In this document: piece after piece, positions 1 to 8,926 of the stretch
Layout of the letters: each line of letters begins with the position of its first letter
Position numbering within the stretch: the first letter of the stretch is position 1
Assembly: GCA_963809825.1 (NCBI GenBank)
Contig: CAWELJ010000011.1
Span: forward strand, 124,001 to 188,000
Direction: 5' to 3'
Origin: Bog-473 sp963809825
GTDB lineage: Bacteria; Actinomycetota; Acidimicrobiia; Acidimicrobiales; RAAP-2
Length of the DNA stretch: 64,000 nt
Made by a program: the position numbers and the translations under genes
The notes under the pieces: generated by a model
Seen by the model: only the letters and a program-made list of their open reading frames with translations
Databases searched by the model: none
Told to the model about the DNA's origin: nothing

Positions 1-2
1 TG

Positions 3-776
3 TCAGGCCGTCTGCATGGCGTCGTAGACGCAGATCGACAGCGCCCGGTACGCCACGGCGCCGGCGGAGCTCGGCGCATGCTGCAGCACGGACCGCCCGA
101 GTCCCGGGGCCTCCGCGAACCGCACGGACTTCGGCACTGGCGGCTCGAAGAGCGGGAGGCCGTACCGCTCCTCGACCTCGGCCAGCACCTGTCGGGCGTG
201 CGTCGTACGGCTGTCGAACATTGTGGGGATCACGCCCAGCACGCGCAGCTTCTCGTTGGCGAACTGACGCACGTCCTCGATCGTCTCGAGCAGCTGGCCC
301 ACCCCGCGGTGGCTCAGCGCCTCGCACTGCAGCGGGACCAGGACGGCCTCCGCCGCGGTGAGGCCGTTGATGGTGAGCACGCCGAGGGACGGCGGGCAGT
401 CGATCAACACCGCGTCGTAGCCGTCCAGCACCGGGTCCAGAGCGCGGGCCAGCACGTGCTCCCGCCCGGTGCGGCTCAACAGGTGCACCTCGGCCCCCGC
501 CAGGTCGATCGTCGCCGGGACGACGTAGAGGCCCCCGACGCCCGGTACCGGGCGCACGACGTCGGCCAGCCGGGAACGCCGCACCAGCACGTCGTGCAGC
601 GACGAGTCGAGCTCGTCCGGATCGAAGCCGAGCGAGTAGGTGAGGCACGCCTGCGGGTCGAGGTCCACCACCAGCACGCGATGGCCCTGCTCGGCCATCC
701 CCACCCCGAGCGACTGCACCGTGGTCGTCTTGGCCACGCCGCCCTTCTGGTTGGCGACGGCGATGACCTTGACCAT
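3..776 (-). CDS. ParA/Soj-family ATPase
   Basis: This 257-residue P-loop ATPase of the ParA/MinD superfamily would bind ATP and act in chromosome/plasmid partition or in positioning another cargo. The deviant Walker A motif KGGVAKTT lies at residues 11-18, the Walker A' region (VVDLDPQA) follows near residue 37, and LIDCPPSLG is the Walker B segment. Length is normal for a Soj-type ParA without an N-terminal DNA-binding extension. The ATG is preceded by a -10-like TAGACT 6 nt upstream, which suggests a leaderless message. No ParB or parS is visible, but the downstream side is cut by the window edge, so a partner could lie just outside. Confidence 0.93.
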   Translation of the reverse strand: MVKVIAVANQKGGVAKTTTVQSLGVGMAEQGHRVLVVDLDPQACLTYSLGFDPDELDSSLHDVLVRRSRLADVVRPVPGVGGLYVVPATIDLAGAEVHLLSRTGREHVLARALDPVLDGYDAVLIDCPPSLGVLTINGLTAAEAVLVPLQCEALSHRGVGQLLETIEDVRQFANEKLRVLGVIPTMFDSRTTHARQVLAEVEERYGLPLFEPPVPKSVRFAEAPGLGRSVLQHAPSSAGAVAYRALSICVYDAMQTA

Positions 777-782
777 CGCCCG

Positions 783-788
783 AGTCTA
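783..788 (-). promoter_or_regulatory. -10 box of the ParA-like gene (leaderless)
   Basis: On the minus strand this reads TAGACT, a TANNNT-type -10 element that ends 6 nt before the ATG at 776. That spacing places the transcription start at or next to the start codon. Confidence 0.45.
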
Positions 789-848
789 GGACCGTACCGG
801 GCACGCTTCGCCTGGGCACCAAGGTTGCGTCGTGCCGTTCTCCCCCGG

Positions 849-2024
849 TCAGTGGTAGGCGGCCTCCTCGGAGCCCACATCCGCCACCAGGTTCCCCAGT
901 GCGAGGTTGACGTCGGCCAGGTGGTAGCCCCAGACGGGCCCCCCGGTGGCCGAGACGGTGGGGCGCGGGTCACCCGGCGCCGGCCTGGCGGTCACCTGCA
1001 ACCACGATGCGCCGCCCGCCTGCTTGCACTGCGCCCTGTACAGCCCCGGAAACGCGACCCAGGGCGTGGTCACATCGTGGCCCCGCACCGGGGAGGTGCC
1101 TCGCAGGAAGAGGGGCTGCAAGCGGCCCGGCCGAGCGGAGAACGTCACCGGATTGACGCAGGCCACACGCTGGCCGTCTTTGGACGTCTGCCGCGACAGC
1201 AGGCTGACACCCTGGCCGGGGCGCCCGAACAGCGAGTCTGCCGGTGGCGTTGCGCCGAAACTCGAATACGCGATGACACACCCCGTCTGCGAGGCGGACT
1301 GGCACGTCGGGATGTGCCGAAAGCTCCCGCCGACGTCTCTGTGTACGGGCACCTGTACGTTGCCCCCGAGGAGGATGGCGGAGACCATCTGCTTGCGCAG
1401 GGTCGCCGAGGGGTCGACCTGCGCGCGCAACAGCTTGATCAGCAGGGAGGCACCCTGTGAGTGACCGATGAAGACGATCGGGCGGCCATGGTTGTCGTGG
1501 GCCAGGTAGTCCTTCCAGGCAGCGAGCAGGCTGGCGTAGGCGGTCCGGACGCTGGGGAGGAGTCCGTCGCCGCTCAGAAGCCCCACCTTGGTCACTTGCC
1601 GGTACATCGGTGCCCACACGTCGCACACGCGGGAGAACTGCGACGCCTGCGCCGCCGCGGCGGCGATCTCGGCCGGTTGAATCGCGAGGTTGGCGTTGTT
1701 GCCTTGCTCGTTCGACACGGTCGGGTAGACGTAGAAGCAGTCGAAGGCCTGTGACGGCGGCGCCGGGGAGGGAGCCGACACGCTCGTCCTGCCCTGGGCC
1801 GTCACGGTCGTGACAGCCGGGCTCAGGGCGCAGGGATCGCTGGCCTGGCCAGGCCTACAGAGCCACTCGGTGCTGGCGGTGGCGCCCAGCGATCCCGTCG
1901 CAGCGCCCGCCCCGGCAATGCCCACATCCGCAGCCCCGAAGGCCGAGAGGATGCCCGCCGCGAGGGCAGCCGTGGCGAGGTGCCGGTTGCTGCGCCGGCG
2001 CCGGGTGCCATGTCCCGTGACCAT
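849..2024 (-). CDS. secreted DUF3089 alpha/beta hydrolase
   Basis: A 391-residue exported protein of the DUF3089 family (alpha/beta-hydrolase fold, lysophospholipase-like). The N-terminus has a run of arginines followed by a hydrophobic segment rich in Ala/Gly, as in a signal peptide. The family block FDCFYVYPTV sits near residue 80, and the nucleophile elbow GHSQGAS contains the predicted catalytic Ser. The ATG at 2024 was chosen because a perfect AGGAGG ends 6 nt upstream; TTG and GTG codons just before it lie too close to that site. The substrate is unknown. It is divergent from the MFS gene at 2240. Confidence 0.85.
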   Translation of the reverse strand: MVTGHGTRRRRSNRHLATAALAAGILSAFGAADVGIAGAGAATGSLGATASTEWLCRPGQASDPCALSPAVTTVTAQGRTSVSAPSPAPPSQAFDCFYVYPTVSNEQGNNANLAIQPAEIAAAAAQASQFSRVCDVWAPMYRQVTKVGLLSGDGLLPSVRTAYASLLAAWKDYLAHDNHGRPIVFIGHSQGASLLIKLLRAQVDPSATLRKQMVSAILLGGNVQVPVHRDVGGSFRHIPTCQSASQTGCVIAYSSFGATPPADSLFGRPGQGVSLLSRQTSKDGQRVACVNPVTFSARPGRLQPLFLRGTSPVRGHDVTTPWVAFPGLYRAQCKQAGGASWLQVTARPAPGDPRPTVSATGGPVWGYHLADVNLALGNLVADVGSEEAAYH

Positions 2025-2030
2025 CACCAA

Positions 2031-2036
2031 CCTCCT
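2031..2036 (-). promoter_or_regulatory. ribosome binding site deciding the DUF3089 start
   Basis: The minus strand reads AGGAGG here, with 6 nt to the ATG at 2024. It fixes the start of the DUF3089 hydrolase, which otherwise could begin at the TTG or GTG at 2030/2027. Confidence 0.75.
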
Positions 2037-2239
2037 CCCGGCTCCCGGGCACTCGCGACGACCCCGTCAGGCTAGGTGCGTGCGTCGGCTGGCTCGGCGC
2101 GGCACGCCGGATTTCCCGCCGCCTGGTCGGGGACGTACGACCGAGCGCATAGGGTCGGGGCCCGGGCCGACCCACGATGCCGGCTGACCGAGCCACTGCA
2201 CCGAGGCGGCGCCGGAGGCACCCGGACAGAAAGAGAAGC

Positions 2240-3721
2240 GTGGCCGTACGCCGCATGAACCAGAAGATCGCCGTCGGCGCGGTGTTCGTCTCCGCCATGT
2301 TCATGCAGATCATGGACATCACGATCGTCAACGTCGCGCTACCGACGATCGGGCGTGAATTCCACATCCCCCCGACAGCCGTCGACGGGGTGGTCATCGC
2401 CTACCTCGTCAGCCTCGCCGTGTTCATCCCGGCCTCGGGATGGCTGGGCGATCGCTTCGGCGGCAAACAGGTACTCCTGGTCGCCATCGCGGTCTTCACG
2501 TTGGGATCCGTGCTCTGCGGCCTGGCACAGAACATGACCGAGCTCGTGGTGTTCCGGGTCGTGCAGGGTGCGGGCGGTGGCATGATGGCGCCGGTCGGGA
2601 TGGCCATGCTTTTCCGGGTCTTCCCGCCGGCAGAGCGGGTGCGGGCGGCGAGCATCCTCACCGTCGGCACCACCTTGGCCCCGGCGATCGGACCGGTGCT
2701 CGGAGGCTTCCTCGTGACCTACTTGTCGTGGCGGTGGGTCTTCTTCGTCAACCTGCCGCTGGGCATTGCAGCCGTGATCTTCGGTGCGCTCTTCCTGGAG
2801 CGCACCGCCCCCATCGACGCCGGACGTCTCGACCTGCCGGGGTTCCTGCTGGGCGGGGCCGGCCTCGGACTGCTGATGTACGGGGTGTCGGAGGGCCCAC
2901 TCCAATCGTGGTCCTCCCCTGCCGTCATCGCCACCTGCATCACCGGCAGCATTCTCCTCTGCATCTTCGTGTTCGTGGAGCTCCGGACCGCCCGGCCCAT
3001 GGTGGACCTGCGCCTGCTCTCGGGCCGCTTGTTCCGCTCGACCAACATCGTCATGTTCCTCGCCGCGGCTGCGTTCCTCGGGATGCTCTACCTGATCCCT
3101 CTCTACTTCCAGGACGCCCGGGGCTTGTCGCCCCTGCAATCAGGGCTCTCCACGTTCCCAGAGGCCTTCGGAGTCATGATCGGGGCGCAATTCGCCAGCC
3201 GCTTGATCTACCCACGCATCGGCCCCCGGCGTCATGTCACCGGTGGCCTCATCGGTCTCGTGCTGTGCCTGCTCGCGCTCACGCAGATCAGCGTGAGCAC
3301 CAACCTGTGGTACATCCGAGCCCTCATGTTCGCACTCGGGTGGATGATGGCGCAGATCATGGTCCCGAACCAGGCGGCGTCCTTCGCCATGATCACACCG
3401 GCGTCGATGGGGAGAGCATCGACCTTCTTCAACACCATGCGCCAGGTCGGCAGCGCGACCGGGGTCGCCATCCTCTCCACCGTCTTGATCGGCGTGGGTT
3501 CGACCCAGGCCAGCGGCGGCACGACGGCGCCCGACATGACCGCCTATCACCTCGCCTTCTTCACGGCCGCGTTGTTCGCCCTCGCCGCGGTGGCCTTTTC
3601 CCTCACGATCCACGACAGTGACGCGGCCGAGACGATCGTACGCCGCCCCCGGCGTCGGGCGGTGGCTCCGGCACCGCCGCGCGATACAAGGCTCCCGGTC
3701 CCCCAGGGAATTGAGGCATGA
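2240..3721 (+). CDS. MFS exporter, DHA2 (EmrB/QacA) family
   Basis: A multidrug-type major facilitator transporter, predicted to have 14 membrane segments and to use the proton gradient to export small hydrophobic compounds. The first helix carries the DHA2 hallmark DITIVNVALPTI, and the segment GWLGDRFGGKQ is the conserved loop after helix 2. The cytoplasmic C-terminus is basic. I place the start at the GTG at 2240, preceded by a purine-rich stretch; the ATG at 2255 is equally possible and has no ribosome site of its own. Its stop overlaps the ATG of the LOG-family gene by 4 bp (ATGA), so the two are translationally coupled. Confidence 0.88.
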   Translation: MAVRRMNQKIAVGAVFVSAMFMQIMDITIVNVALPTIGREFHIPPTAVDGVVIAYLVSLAVFIPASGWLGDRFGGKQVLLVAIAVFTLGSVLCGLAQNMTELVVFRVVQGAGGGMMAPVGMAMLFRVFPPAERVRAASILTVGTTLAPAIGPVLGGFLVTYLSWRWVFFVNLPLGIAAVIFGALFLERTAPIDAGRLDLPGFLLGGAGLGLLMYGVSEGPLQSWSSPAVIATCITGSILLCIFVFVELRTARPMVDLRLLSGRLFRSTNIVMFLAAAAFLGMLYLIPLYFQDARGLSPLQSGLSTFPEAFGVMIGAQFASRLIYPRIGPRRHVTGGLIGLVLCLLALTQISVSTNLWYIRALMFALGWMMAQIMVPNQAASFAMITPASMGRASTFFNTMRQVGSATGVAILSTVLIGVGSTQASGGTTAPDMTAYHLAFFTAALFALAAVAFSLTIHDSDAAETIVRRPRRRAVAPAPPRDTRLPVPQGIEA

Positions 3722-4290
3722 GCGCTCCGGTACGCGTGTGCGTCTTCTGCGGATCGAGTCCCGGTGCGAACCCGGCCTTCGCGGCGGCCGCTCGGCAGCT
3801 GGGCGGGAGCTTGGCCGCACGCGGCATCGGCCTCGTCTACGGCGGCGCCTCGGTGGGCCTGATGGGCGAGGTGGCCGACGCCGCGCTGTCGGCCGGTGGC
3901 CGTGCGACGGGCGTCATCACCGAGGCCCTCGCCGGCCACGAGATTGCGCACTCGGCGCTCGACGATCTCCACGTCGTCAACACCATGCACGAGCGCAAGG
4001 CGCTGATGTCGGGGCTCTCGGACGCCTTCGTGATGCTGCCCGGCGGGTTCGGCACCTGTGAGGAGTTCATGGAGTCGGTGACCTGGACCCAGCTCGGCAT
4101 CCACGACAAGCGCTGCGGGATTCTGAACGTGGACGGCTTCTTCGACTCGCTGCTGGCCTTTCTCGGGCACGCGGTGGAGCAGGGATTCATCCGCGCCCGC
4201 CAGGTCGAGGGGCTCGTCATCGCCGACGACGCCGACGTGCTGCTCGATGCCATCAGCGGATCGGCGCCGGGCGAGACAGCGACCCGGTGA
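3718..4290 (+). CDS. LOG family protein (nucleotide 5'-monophosphate phosphoribohydrolase)
   Basis: A 190-residue Rossmann-fold protein of the LOG (lonely guy) family. These enzymes release a base from nucleoside 5'-monophosphates, classically cytokinin ribotides. Both family signatures are present: PGGFGTCEE (PGGxGTxxE) and the MHERKALM segment with the catalytic Arg. The N-terminal VCVFCGSSPG is also typical. Length matches the family. The start overlaps the stop of the MFS transporter (ATGA). Co-translation of a LOG enzyme with an exporter suggests that a released base or nucleoside is pumped out, but this is inference. Confidence 0.88.
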   Translation: MSAPVRVCVFCGSSPGANPAFAAAARQLGGSLAARGIGLVYGGASVGLMGEVADAALSAGGRATGVITEALAGHEIAHSALDDLHVVNTMHERKALMSGLSDAFVMLPGGFGTCEEFMESVTWTQLGIHDKRCGILNVDGFFDSLLAFLGHAVEQGFIRARQVEGLVIADDADVLLDAISGSAPGETATR

Positions 4291-4318
4291 CCGACCACCG
4301 GCGCCCCGGAGCGACGAC

Positions 4319-5350
4319 TCAGGCCCTGGTGGGGATGAGCAGGATGTCGTGCAGTTCGTCCGTGTCACCCCACTCGGACAGCAACGCCGCCACCGACGGG
4401 TAGGGCTTCTCGGCCCAGCTGCCCCGTTCCAGGACGGATGGTGCGTAGCCGAGTCCCTCGAAGTAGCCGAGATACTCGCTCACGGACGTGCCCGAGACCC
4501 GCTGGAGCATCTCGTCCTTCAATTCGGTAGTGATGATCGGCCGGTCGCGCTCGATGAGTCGTGTGGCGCCTTTGACGACGCGTCCCTCGGCGCCTTCCAC
4601 GTCCATCTTCAAGAAGCCCACGGGACCCTCGACGATGTCGTCCAGCCGGAACGTCGGGACCACGACGCCGGGATGAGCCAGCAGGTCACGGTCGTCGATC
4701 AGTCCTCCGTTGGAGCCGACATGCGTCGAGTAGTACGCCCATCCCGTCGCCGTGTCCGCCGCGACGGGCACCAGCTGGACGTTCCCGGTGCCGTGGAGGC
4801 GCAGCGACGACAGCAGGAGGCGGCAGTTCTCCGAGTTGGGCTCGAGGGCGACGACCCGCCCCGACTCCCCGACCAACTTCGAGGCGAGGAGAGAGTAGTA
4901 ACCGAGGTTGGCGCCCACGTCGACGACGGTCATACCGGGCTTGCAGTAGCGCTCGAAGACGGCGGTGAGGTGCGACTCGTACTCGCCTGAGCGCAGACCC
5001 GGGGTCACTGCGGCGTCGGCGGCGTCGCAGAGGAGCTCGACGTCGCCGACCCGGGCGCGCACGGCGTCCTCCTGGCTGAGCTGCACGGAGAACGCCGTCG
5101 GTGCGACCTGGTGCTCGATCCTCCCGAGCATCCGGCGGATGGTCGACACCTGGGCCAGGTCCCCCACCGCGGCCTGGTCGACCTCGCCGCGCAGCGAGTC
5201 GGGCAGGGTCGGGTAGAGCAGCTCGACGAGCTGGTCATAGGTGAGGCCACGCTCGGGCAGCGTGCCGCCGAGGCCGTGCACGAGGCGGTTGCGCAGCGGC
5301 CTCAGCGAATCCTTGACCTTTCGCCGCCAGCCGTCGTCCTGGTGGTCCAT
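4319..5350 (-). CDS. FkbM family SAM-dependent methyltransferase
   Basis: A 343-residue protein with a C-terminal FkbM-type methyltransferase domain (residues about 135-320). The SAM-binding motif I reads VVDVGANLGYYS and the family-specific acidic block reads KMDVEGAEG. FkbM enzymes O-methylate hydroxyl groups on polyketides or glycans. The N-terminal 130 residues have no recognised domain. A weak TACCGT -10-like sequence lies just upstream of the ATG. It is convergent with the LOG gene. The acceptor is unknown. Confidence 0.85.
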   Translation of the reverse strand: MDHQDDGWRRKVKDSLRPLRNRLVHGLGGTLPERGLTYDQLVELLYPTLPDSLRGEVDQAAVGDLAQVSTIRRMLGRIEHQVAPTAFSVQLSQEDAVRARVGDVELLCDAADAAVTPGLRSGEYESHLTAVFERYCKPGMTVVDVGANLGYYSLLASKLVGESGRVVALEPNSENCRLLLSSLRLHGTGNVQLVPVAADTATGWAYYSTHVGSNGGLIDDRDLLAHPGVVVPTFRLDDIVEGPVGFLKMDVEGAEGRVVKGATRLIERDRPIITTELKDEMLQRVSGTSVSEYLGYFEGLGYAPSVLERGSWAEKPYPSVAALLSEWGDTDELHDILLIPTRA

Positions 5351-5676
5351 GGCGGGTCAACGGTACCCGCGATCGTGCCGCCGGCCCGGCAGGGGAGCAC
5401 CCCGATCGGCACCCGAGATTGAAGAAACCGAGACCCGGCCGGAGGCGGACACGGGTGTGGGCGGTGCGGTGCTCGACTGGCACGGTTCCGTGTGAGGCCG
5501 GTGAGTGAGCGGCTTCGGACGGCTCTCCGCCTTCGGCGATGCGGATGATCGTGTTGCACCGGGACGGTGTGGCGGTGCGGCACAGTGGGGAGCCTCTCGG
5601 CCACAATTCCGGAACCCGGGCCCTCAGCCGGGCGATCCATGCCGGAGGGCAGATCGTGGTCGCCGCAATCAGCCGG
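5351..5676. other. 326-bp intergenic stretch without a convincing gene
   Basis: Open frames here lack ribosome sites and recognisable motifs. The part next to 5350 carries the promoter of the FkbM gene. No clear hairpin, repeat or RNA gene was seen. Confidence 0.5.
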
Positions 5677-5940
5677 TTACTGCACGAGTTGCGGCGTCAG
5701 TCCGTCCACGTGCATCTCGTAGTACTCGTTGTTCGCCCACGGTCCGACCGCGCCTTCGACGACCTCACGCACGGCGTCGACCGATTCGCCTTCCCAGATG
5801 CAGATGCCGAGCCCGTGATCGTTGGTAGCCGCATGGATTGGCAATGCAACGTGGGAGGGAAGACCAGCTTCGAGTGCCTTGGCCTCGGCGGCCTGAAAGC
5901 CTTCGGGGTCGTGAATTCGGTGGATGAATGTGACGAACAT
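5677..5940 (-). CDS. small conserved-looking protein, possible dimeric alpha/beta-barrel fold
   Basis: An 87-residue acidic protein starting MFVTFIHRIHDPEGF. The pattern of a short strand, a helix (EGFQAAEAKALEAG), strands (HVALPIH, GLGICIWEG) and a second helix (SVDAVREVVEG) resembles single-domain ferredoxin-like proteins such as antibiotic-monooxygenase or DUF3303-type folds. I cannot assign a family. It contains two His in the first strand-helix region and a C-terminal NEYYEMHV segment. It stands alone between two intergenic gaps. No function is proposed. Confidence 0.6.
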   Translation of the reverse strand: MFVTFIHRIHDPEGFQAAEAKALEAGLPSHVALPIHAATNDHGLGICIWEGESVDAVREVVEGAVGPWANNEYYEMHVDGLTPQLVQ

Positions 5941-6192
5941 GGCTTTACCGTCCGTTCATCGGAGTGACCGCTGCGGAGTGCAGCCCCTATTGGCTATCAC
6001 ACCGACAATGGGGCGATCTGGTGCGTCTGAGCAATCCCAGATCGCGTAGACGGATTGCCCACCGGGCGGTCGACTTCAGGACCCCCACAGCGCTGAGTTT
6101 CACGTTTCCCGTCTGCTCGGCCATGCGGAAGCTCTGCCCGAGGTTCGCCGCCGACGAGGATGGCGCTGTGACCCGGTAGGACCTCCCGGGCG

Positions 6193-6198
6193 TATGTT
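6193..6198 (+). promoter_or_regulatory. -10 box of the mug-like gene (leaderless)
   Basis: TATGTT ends 8 nt before the ATG at 6207, and no ribosome site lies between. This is the layout of a leaderless actinobacterial promoter. Confidence 0.5.
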
Positions 6199-6206
6199 CG
6201 CGCACC

Positions 6207-6719
6207 ATGGCTCAGGCTCTCGCCGATCTGGTCGGTCCGGATCTGCGCGTGCTTTTCTGCGGGATCAATCCTGGGACGCTGTCGGGTGACCTCGGCCTGC
6301 ATTTCGCCCGGCCGGGGAATCGGTTCTGGAGGTTGCTCTGTGCCGGGGGATTCACCGAGTCCGTTCTCTTGCCCTCCGAGCAGCACACTCTTCCGGGGCT
6401 GGGCCTAGGCATCACGAACCTGGTGGGTCGGGTGACGGCCGCCGCAAGCGAACTCAGCGTCGCGGAATTGCGTGAAGGCGCCACACAGCTCGAGGCCAGG
6501 GTGGGGATGCTGCGGCCCCGCTGCGTCGCGGTGCTCGGGCTGCAGGCGTACCGGACGGCTTTTCTTCGGCCGCAGGCCGTGATCGGTCCCCAGCCTGAAC
6601 TCCTCGCCGATGCCTTACTTTGGCTCCTACCGAACCCGAGCGGCCTGCAAGCCCATTATCAGCTGCCAGAGATGAGTGAGATGTTCAAGTCGCTCTTCGT
6701 CGCCACCGAGGCGGACTGA
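6207..6719 (+). CDS. mug: G/U mismatch-specific DNA glycosylase (Mug/TDG family)
   Basis: A 170-residue DNA repair enzyme of the uracil-DNA glycosylase superfamily, family 2. It removes uracil or modified thymine opposite guanine. Motif 1 reads FCGINPGT with the catalytic Asn and the NPG turn near residue 20, and motif 2 reads LPNPSGLQAHY, the DNA-intercalating loop. RPGNRFWRLL between them is conserved in Mug proteins. Length matches E. coli Mug. A TATGTT -10 element 8 nt before the ATG argues for a leaderless transcript. It stands alone. Confidence 0.92.
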   Translation: MAQALADLVGPDLRVLFCGINPGTLSGDLGLHFARPGNRFWRLLCAGGFTESVLLPSEQHTLPGLGLGITNLVGRVTAAASELSVAELREGATQLEARVGMLRPRCVAVLGLQAYRTAFLRPQAVIGPQPELLADALLWLLPNPSGLQAHYQLPEMSEMFKSLFVATEAD

Positions 6720-6986
6720 CGGAACGGCCCATTCTCCTTAGCCGACGCGGTCGTGATGCCCTTGGGGTGCGGAACCTCCCCCGGGTGGAAGGCTGTGTCG
6801 GACGGAGAGACGGGTGTGGTGTCGCGCCACCTCTGGCCACCTGCTGAGCCACCGCTCATCGACGGCCTCGAGTGTGCGGTCCAGCTCAAGCGGTCCGCCC
6901 GGTGTGCGACGCAATGGTTCGCGGGTGCCCGCGACGCCGGGACGGTGGGCGGCCGCGGAGTCCCGAAATGGTCCAACTCGTCAGCA

Positions 6987-7673
6987 TCACCAGGCGAGTG
7001 TGCCCTCGCCCTCCTGGAAGGTGCCGGTAGGGCCGTCCCTGCCGATCGTGGCCATGCGCACGATGACCTCTGCCCCCTTCTCCACCGGTTTCCCGGCCCC
7101 ACTGAACGGAGTGAGATCGGTGGCGGTGAAGCCGGGCTCGACAGCATTGAATTTGATCCCGGGAAACGACTTCGCGTACTGCACGGTGAGCATCGAGACG
7201 GCGGCCTTGCTCGAGCCATAGACGATGCTCGGGAAGTGAAATTGTCGCCGTTCTGGATTCGTCACGGCCCAGAACGAGCCGAGGGCGCTCGACACATTGA
7301 CCACCACCGGATTCTCGGACTGCTGCAGCAGCGGAAGTGCGGCTTGGGTCACGCGGATGAGACCGATGGCGTTGGTATCGAATACCGCGACAGCCACCGG
7401 GCCGCTGACGTCGGCGGTCGTGCTGATACCGGCGTTGTTGACCAGGACGTCCAGATGCCCTTCGTTCGTGGCGATGACTCCCAGGGCGGTCTCGACCGAC
7501 GAGTCATCGGTGACGTCGAGCTGCACGAACAGGCCACCGAGTTCGGCGGCCGCCGTCTCTCCACGCTCGACGTTGCGCGCTCCGAGGTAGACGGTATGCC
7601 CCCGCTCGATCAATTGTCGGGCTGTCTCGTAGCCGAGTCCCTTGTTCGCCCCGGTGATGAGTGCCACGGTCAT
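6987..7673 (-). CDS. short-chain dehydrogenase/reductase (carbonyl-reductase-like)
   Basis: A 228-residue classical SDR. TGANKGLG forms the cofactor-binding turn at the N-terminus, VNNAG stabilises the central sheet, and the active site contains NVSSALG with a Y-G-S-S-K tetrad segment. NKGLGYETA resembles carbonyl reductase CBR1 relatives. The reading frame is open 33 codons further upstream, but the ATG at 7673 directly precedes the first Rossmann strand and has a GAGAGGA ribosome site about 11 nt upstream, so it was preferred. The substrate is unknown. It is convergent with nothing nearby and follows a 267-bp gap. Confidence 0.88.
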   Translation of the reverse strand: MTVALITGANKGLGYETARQLIERGHTVYLGARNVERGETAAAELGGLFVQLDVTDDSSVETALGVIATNEGHLDVLVNNAGISTTADVSGPVAVAVFDTNAIGLIRVTQAALPLLQQSENPVVVNVSSALGSFWAVTNPERRQFHFPSIVYGSSKAAVSMLTVQYAKSFPGIKFNAVEPGFTATDLTPFSGAGKPVEKGAEVIVRMATIGRDGPTGTFQEGEGTLAW

Positions 7674-7840
7674 CTTGTCGGTGGTCCTCTCTTCGTCTTC
7701 GAGCTGTCGAGTCCCCAAATGGCGGCGCAGACCGACCGTAGCGGGTACCCTCGAACGCCGGGACGGCGACACGAGTCGCCGATGGCGCGCAACATCGAAT
7801 CCCCGTTTACGCTGCCGCGGTCGCGTCCGGCGAACGGGGT

Positions 7841-8926
7841 CTAGGTGGACGATGGCTGGGACGCCTGCAGATCCTGGAGGAACTGGTCGTAGCTGATCAC
7901 GTCCGTACTCGCGGGAGGCCCGATGCTGACGGTGGTCCCGTAGTCGGCGAAGGTCATCTGGACGGATGCAGACACCGGGCTCGAACCGCCGCCGAAAGTC
8001 ACGCTCAACTTGCGCAACAACCTCGACGAATCGAAGTAGACATCCATGGTTGGCGTCCCGATCGCCTGCATTTCCTGCTCCATCATCGGTACCGCCGACT
8101 GGGGGATCTGTCCGGTCTGCACTCCTTGCTGGAGTGCCTGCTGCTCCTCGGCTTGGCTCGTCGTCACCGAGTACCCCGAGACGGTCACCCCCTCCAGTGT
8201 CGACGTGCCAAGTGGGGTCACGGTGGCGCCCTGGTGCGCGAGCACTCCGAGCTGGACCAGGGGGTCGACATTGCCGGTACCGAGTTGACTGGAGTCCTGT
8301 TCGGACACAGGGACATCGACCCAGTGCGGGCCGCCGGTGATCTGCGAGACACTGACACCGTCTGCGCCCACCGAGAGGTAGATGTGCCCGCCGACCGCGA
8401 TCTCGTCCTCGCCGAGCGCCCCCGCCGGGCTGTTCATCGTCAGATTGGCGGAGAAGGCGTCCTGGTCGAAATCGGCAAAGCCTGTCCCGTCGATGGGCAC
8501 CGTCTGCCCGTTCGCCGAGACACTGCCGCTGATGGTGATGTCGGCGGAATGCTGGTGCAACGTGGTGGTGGCTGAGGAGACCACGAAGACAGCGGGCGCG
8601 ACTCCGGCGCCGGGGACCTGGCTCGCTCCGCCCGACGGTTGGGACGGGCCGCCCTGGGCGGTCGGGGCACCCTGAGGTCGCCCGGTGGTGGCGAACCCGA
8701 TGGCCGTGGCCACTGCAATGATGACGAGGGCGATCGACGAGAGCACGAAGCCACTCTTCCGCCGGGGACGGGGTGACGCGCTGTAATCGCTATGACTGCT
8801 CTTGTCGGGGGCCACTGCCGCACGTGGGGGCAGCGAAATCGGCGGATGATCGGGCGGCTCCGTCAGGCGCCTGCTCCAACTGCGGTTTCCGGTCCCCTCC
8901 GAGTCATTGGATCCGCCTGCGTCCAT
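7841..8926 (-). CDS. membrane-anchored LppX/LprG-like extracytoplasmic protein
   Basis: A 361-residue protein. About 60 charged, Pro-rich cytoplasmic residues precede one transmembrane helix (FVLSSIALVIIAVATAIGF, about residues 60-79). A Gly/Pro/Ser linker and an extracytoplasmic domain of about 240 residues follow. That domain alternates short strands (SADITISGSV, HIYLSVGADG, VYFDSSRLLRKLSVTF), as in the LppX/LprA/F/G and DUF2092 folds that carry lipids or fold against the outer envelope. It has no lipobox cysteine; the TM helix would be the anchor. Family assignment is by pattern only. The ribosome site GGAGGAGA lies upstream of the ATG. Confidence 0.7.
   Translation of the reverse strand: MDAGGSNDSEGTGNRSWSRRLTEPPDHPPISLPPRAAVAPDKSSHSDYSASPRPRRKSGFVLSSIALVIIAVATAIGFATTGRPQGAPTAQGGPSQPSGGASQVPGAGVAPAVFVVSSATTTLHQHSADITISGSVSANGQTVPIDGTGFADFDQDAFSANLTMNSPAGALGEDEIAVGGHIYLSVGADGVSVSQITGGPHWVDVPVSEQDSSQLGTGNVDPLVQLGVLAHQGATVTPLGTSTLEGVTVSGYSVTTSQAEEQQALQQGVQTGQIPQSAVPMMEQEMQAIGTPTMDVYFDSSRLLRKLSVTFGGGSSPVSASVQMTFADYGTTVSIGPPASTDVISYDQFLQDLQASQPSST

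Noticed and set aside
3..776. ParA-like gene as evidence for a plasmid or prophage partition locus
   Set aside because: No ParB, parS, replication or phage genes in the window; orphan ParA proteins are common on chromosomes.
5539..5967. 142-codon plus-strand frame opposite the small gene at 5677
   Set aside because: No ribosome site and no family; the opposite strand encodes a more protein-like sequence.
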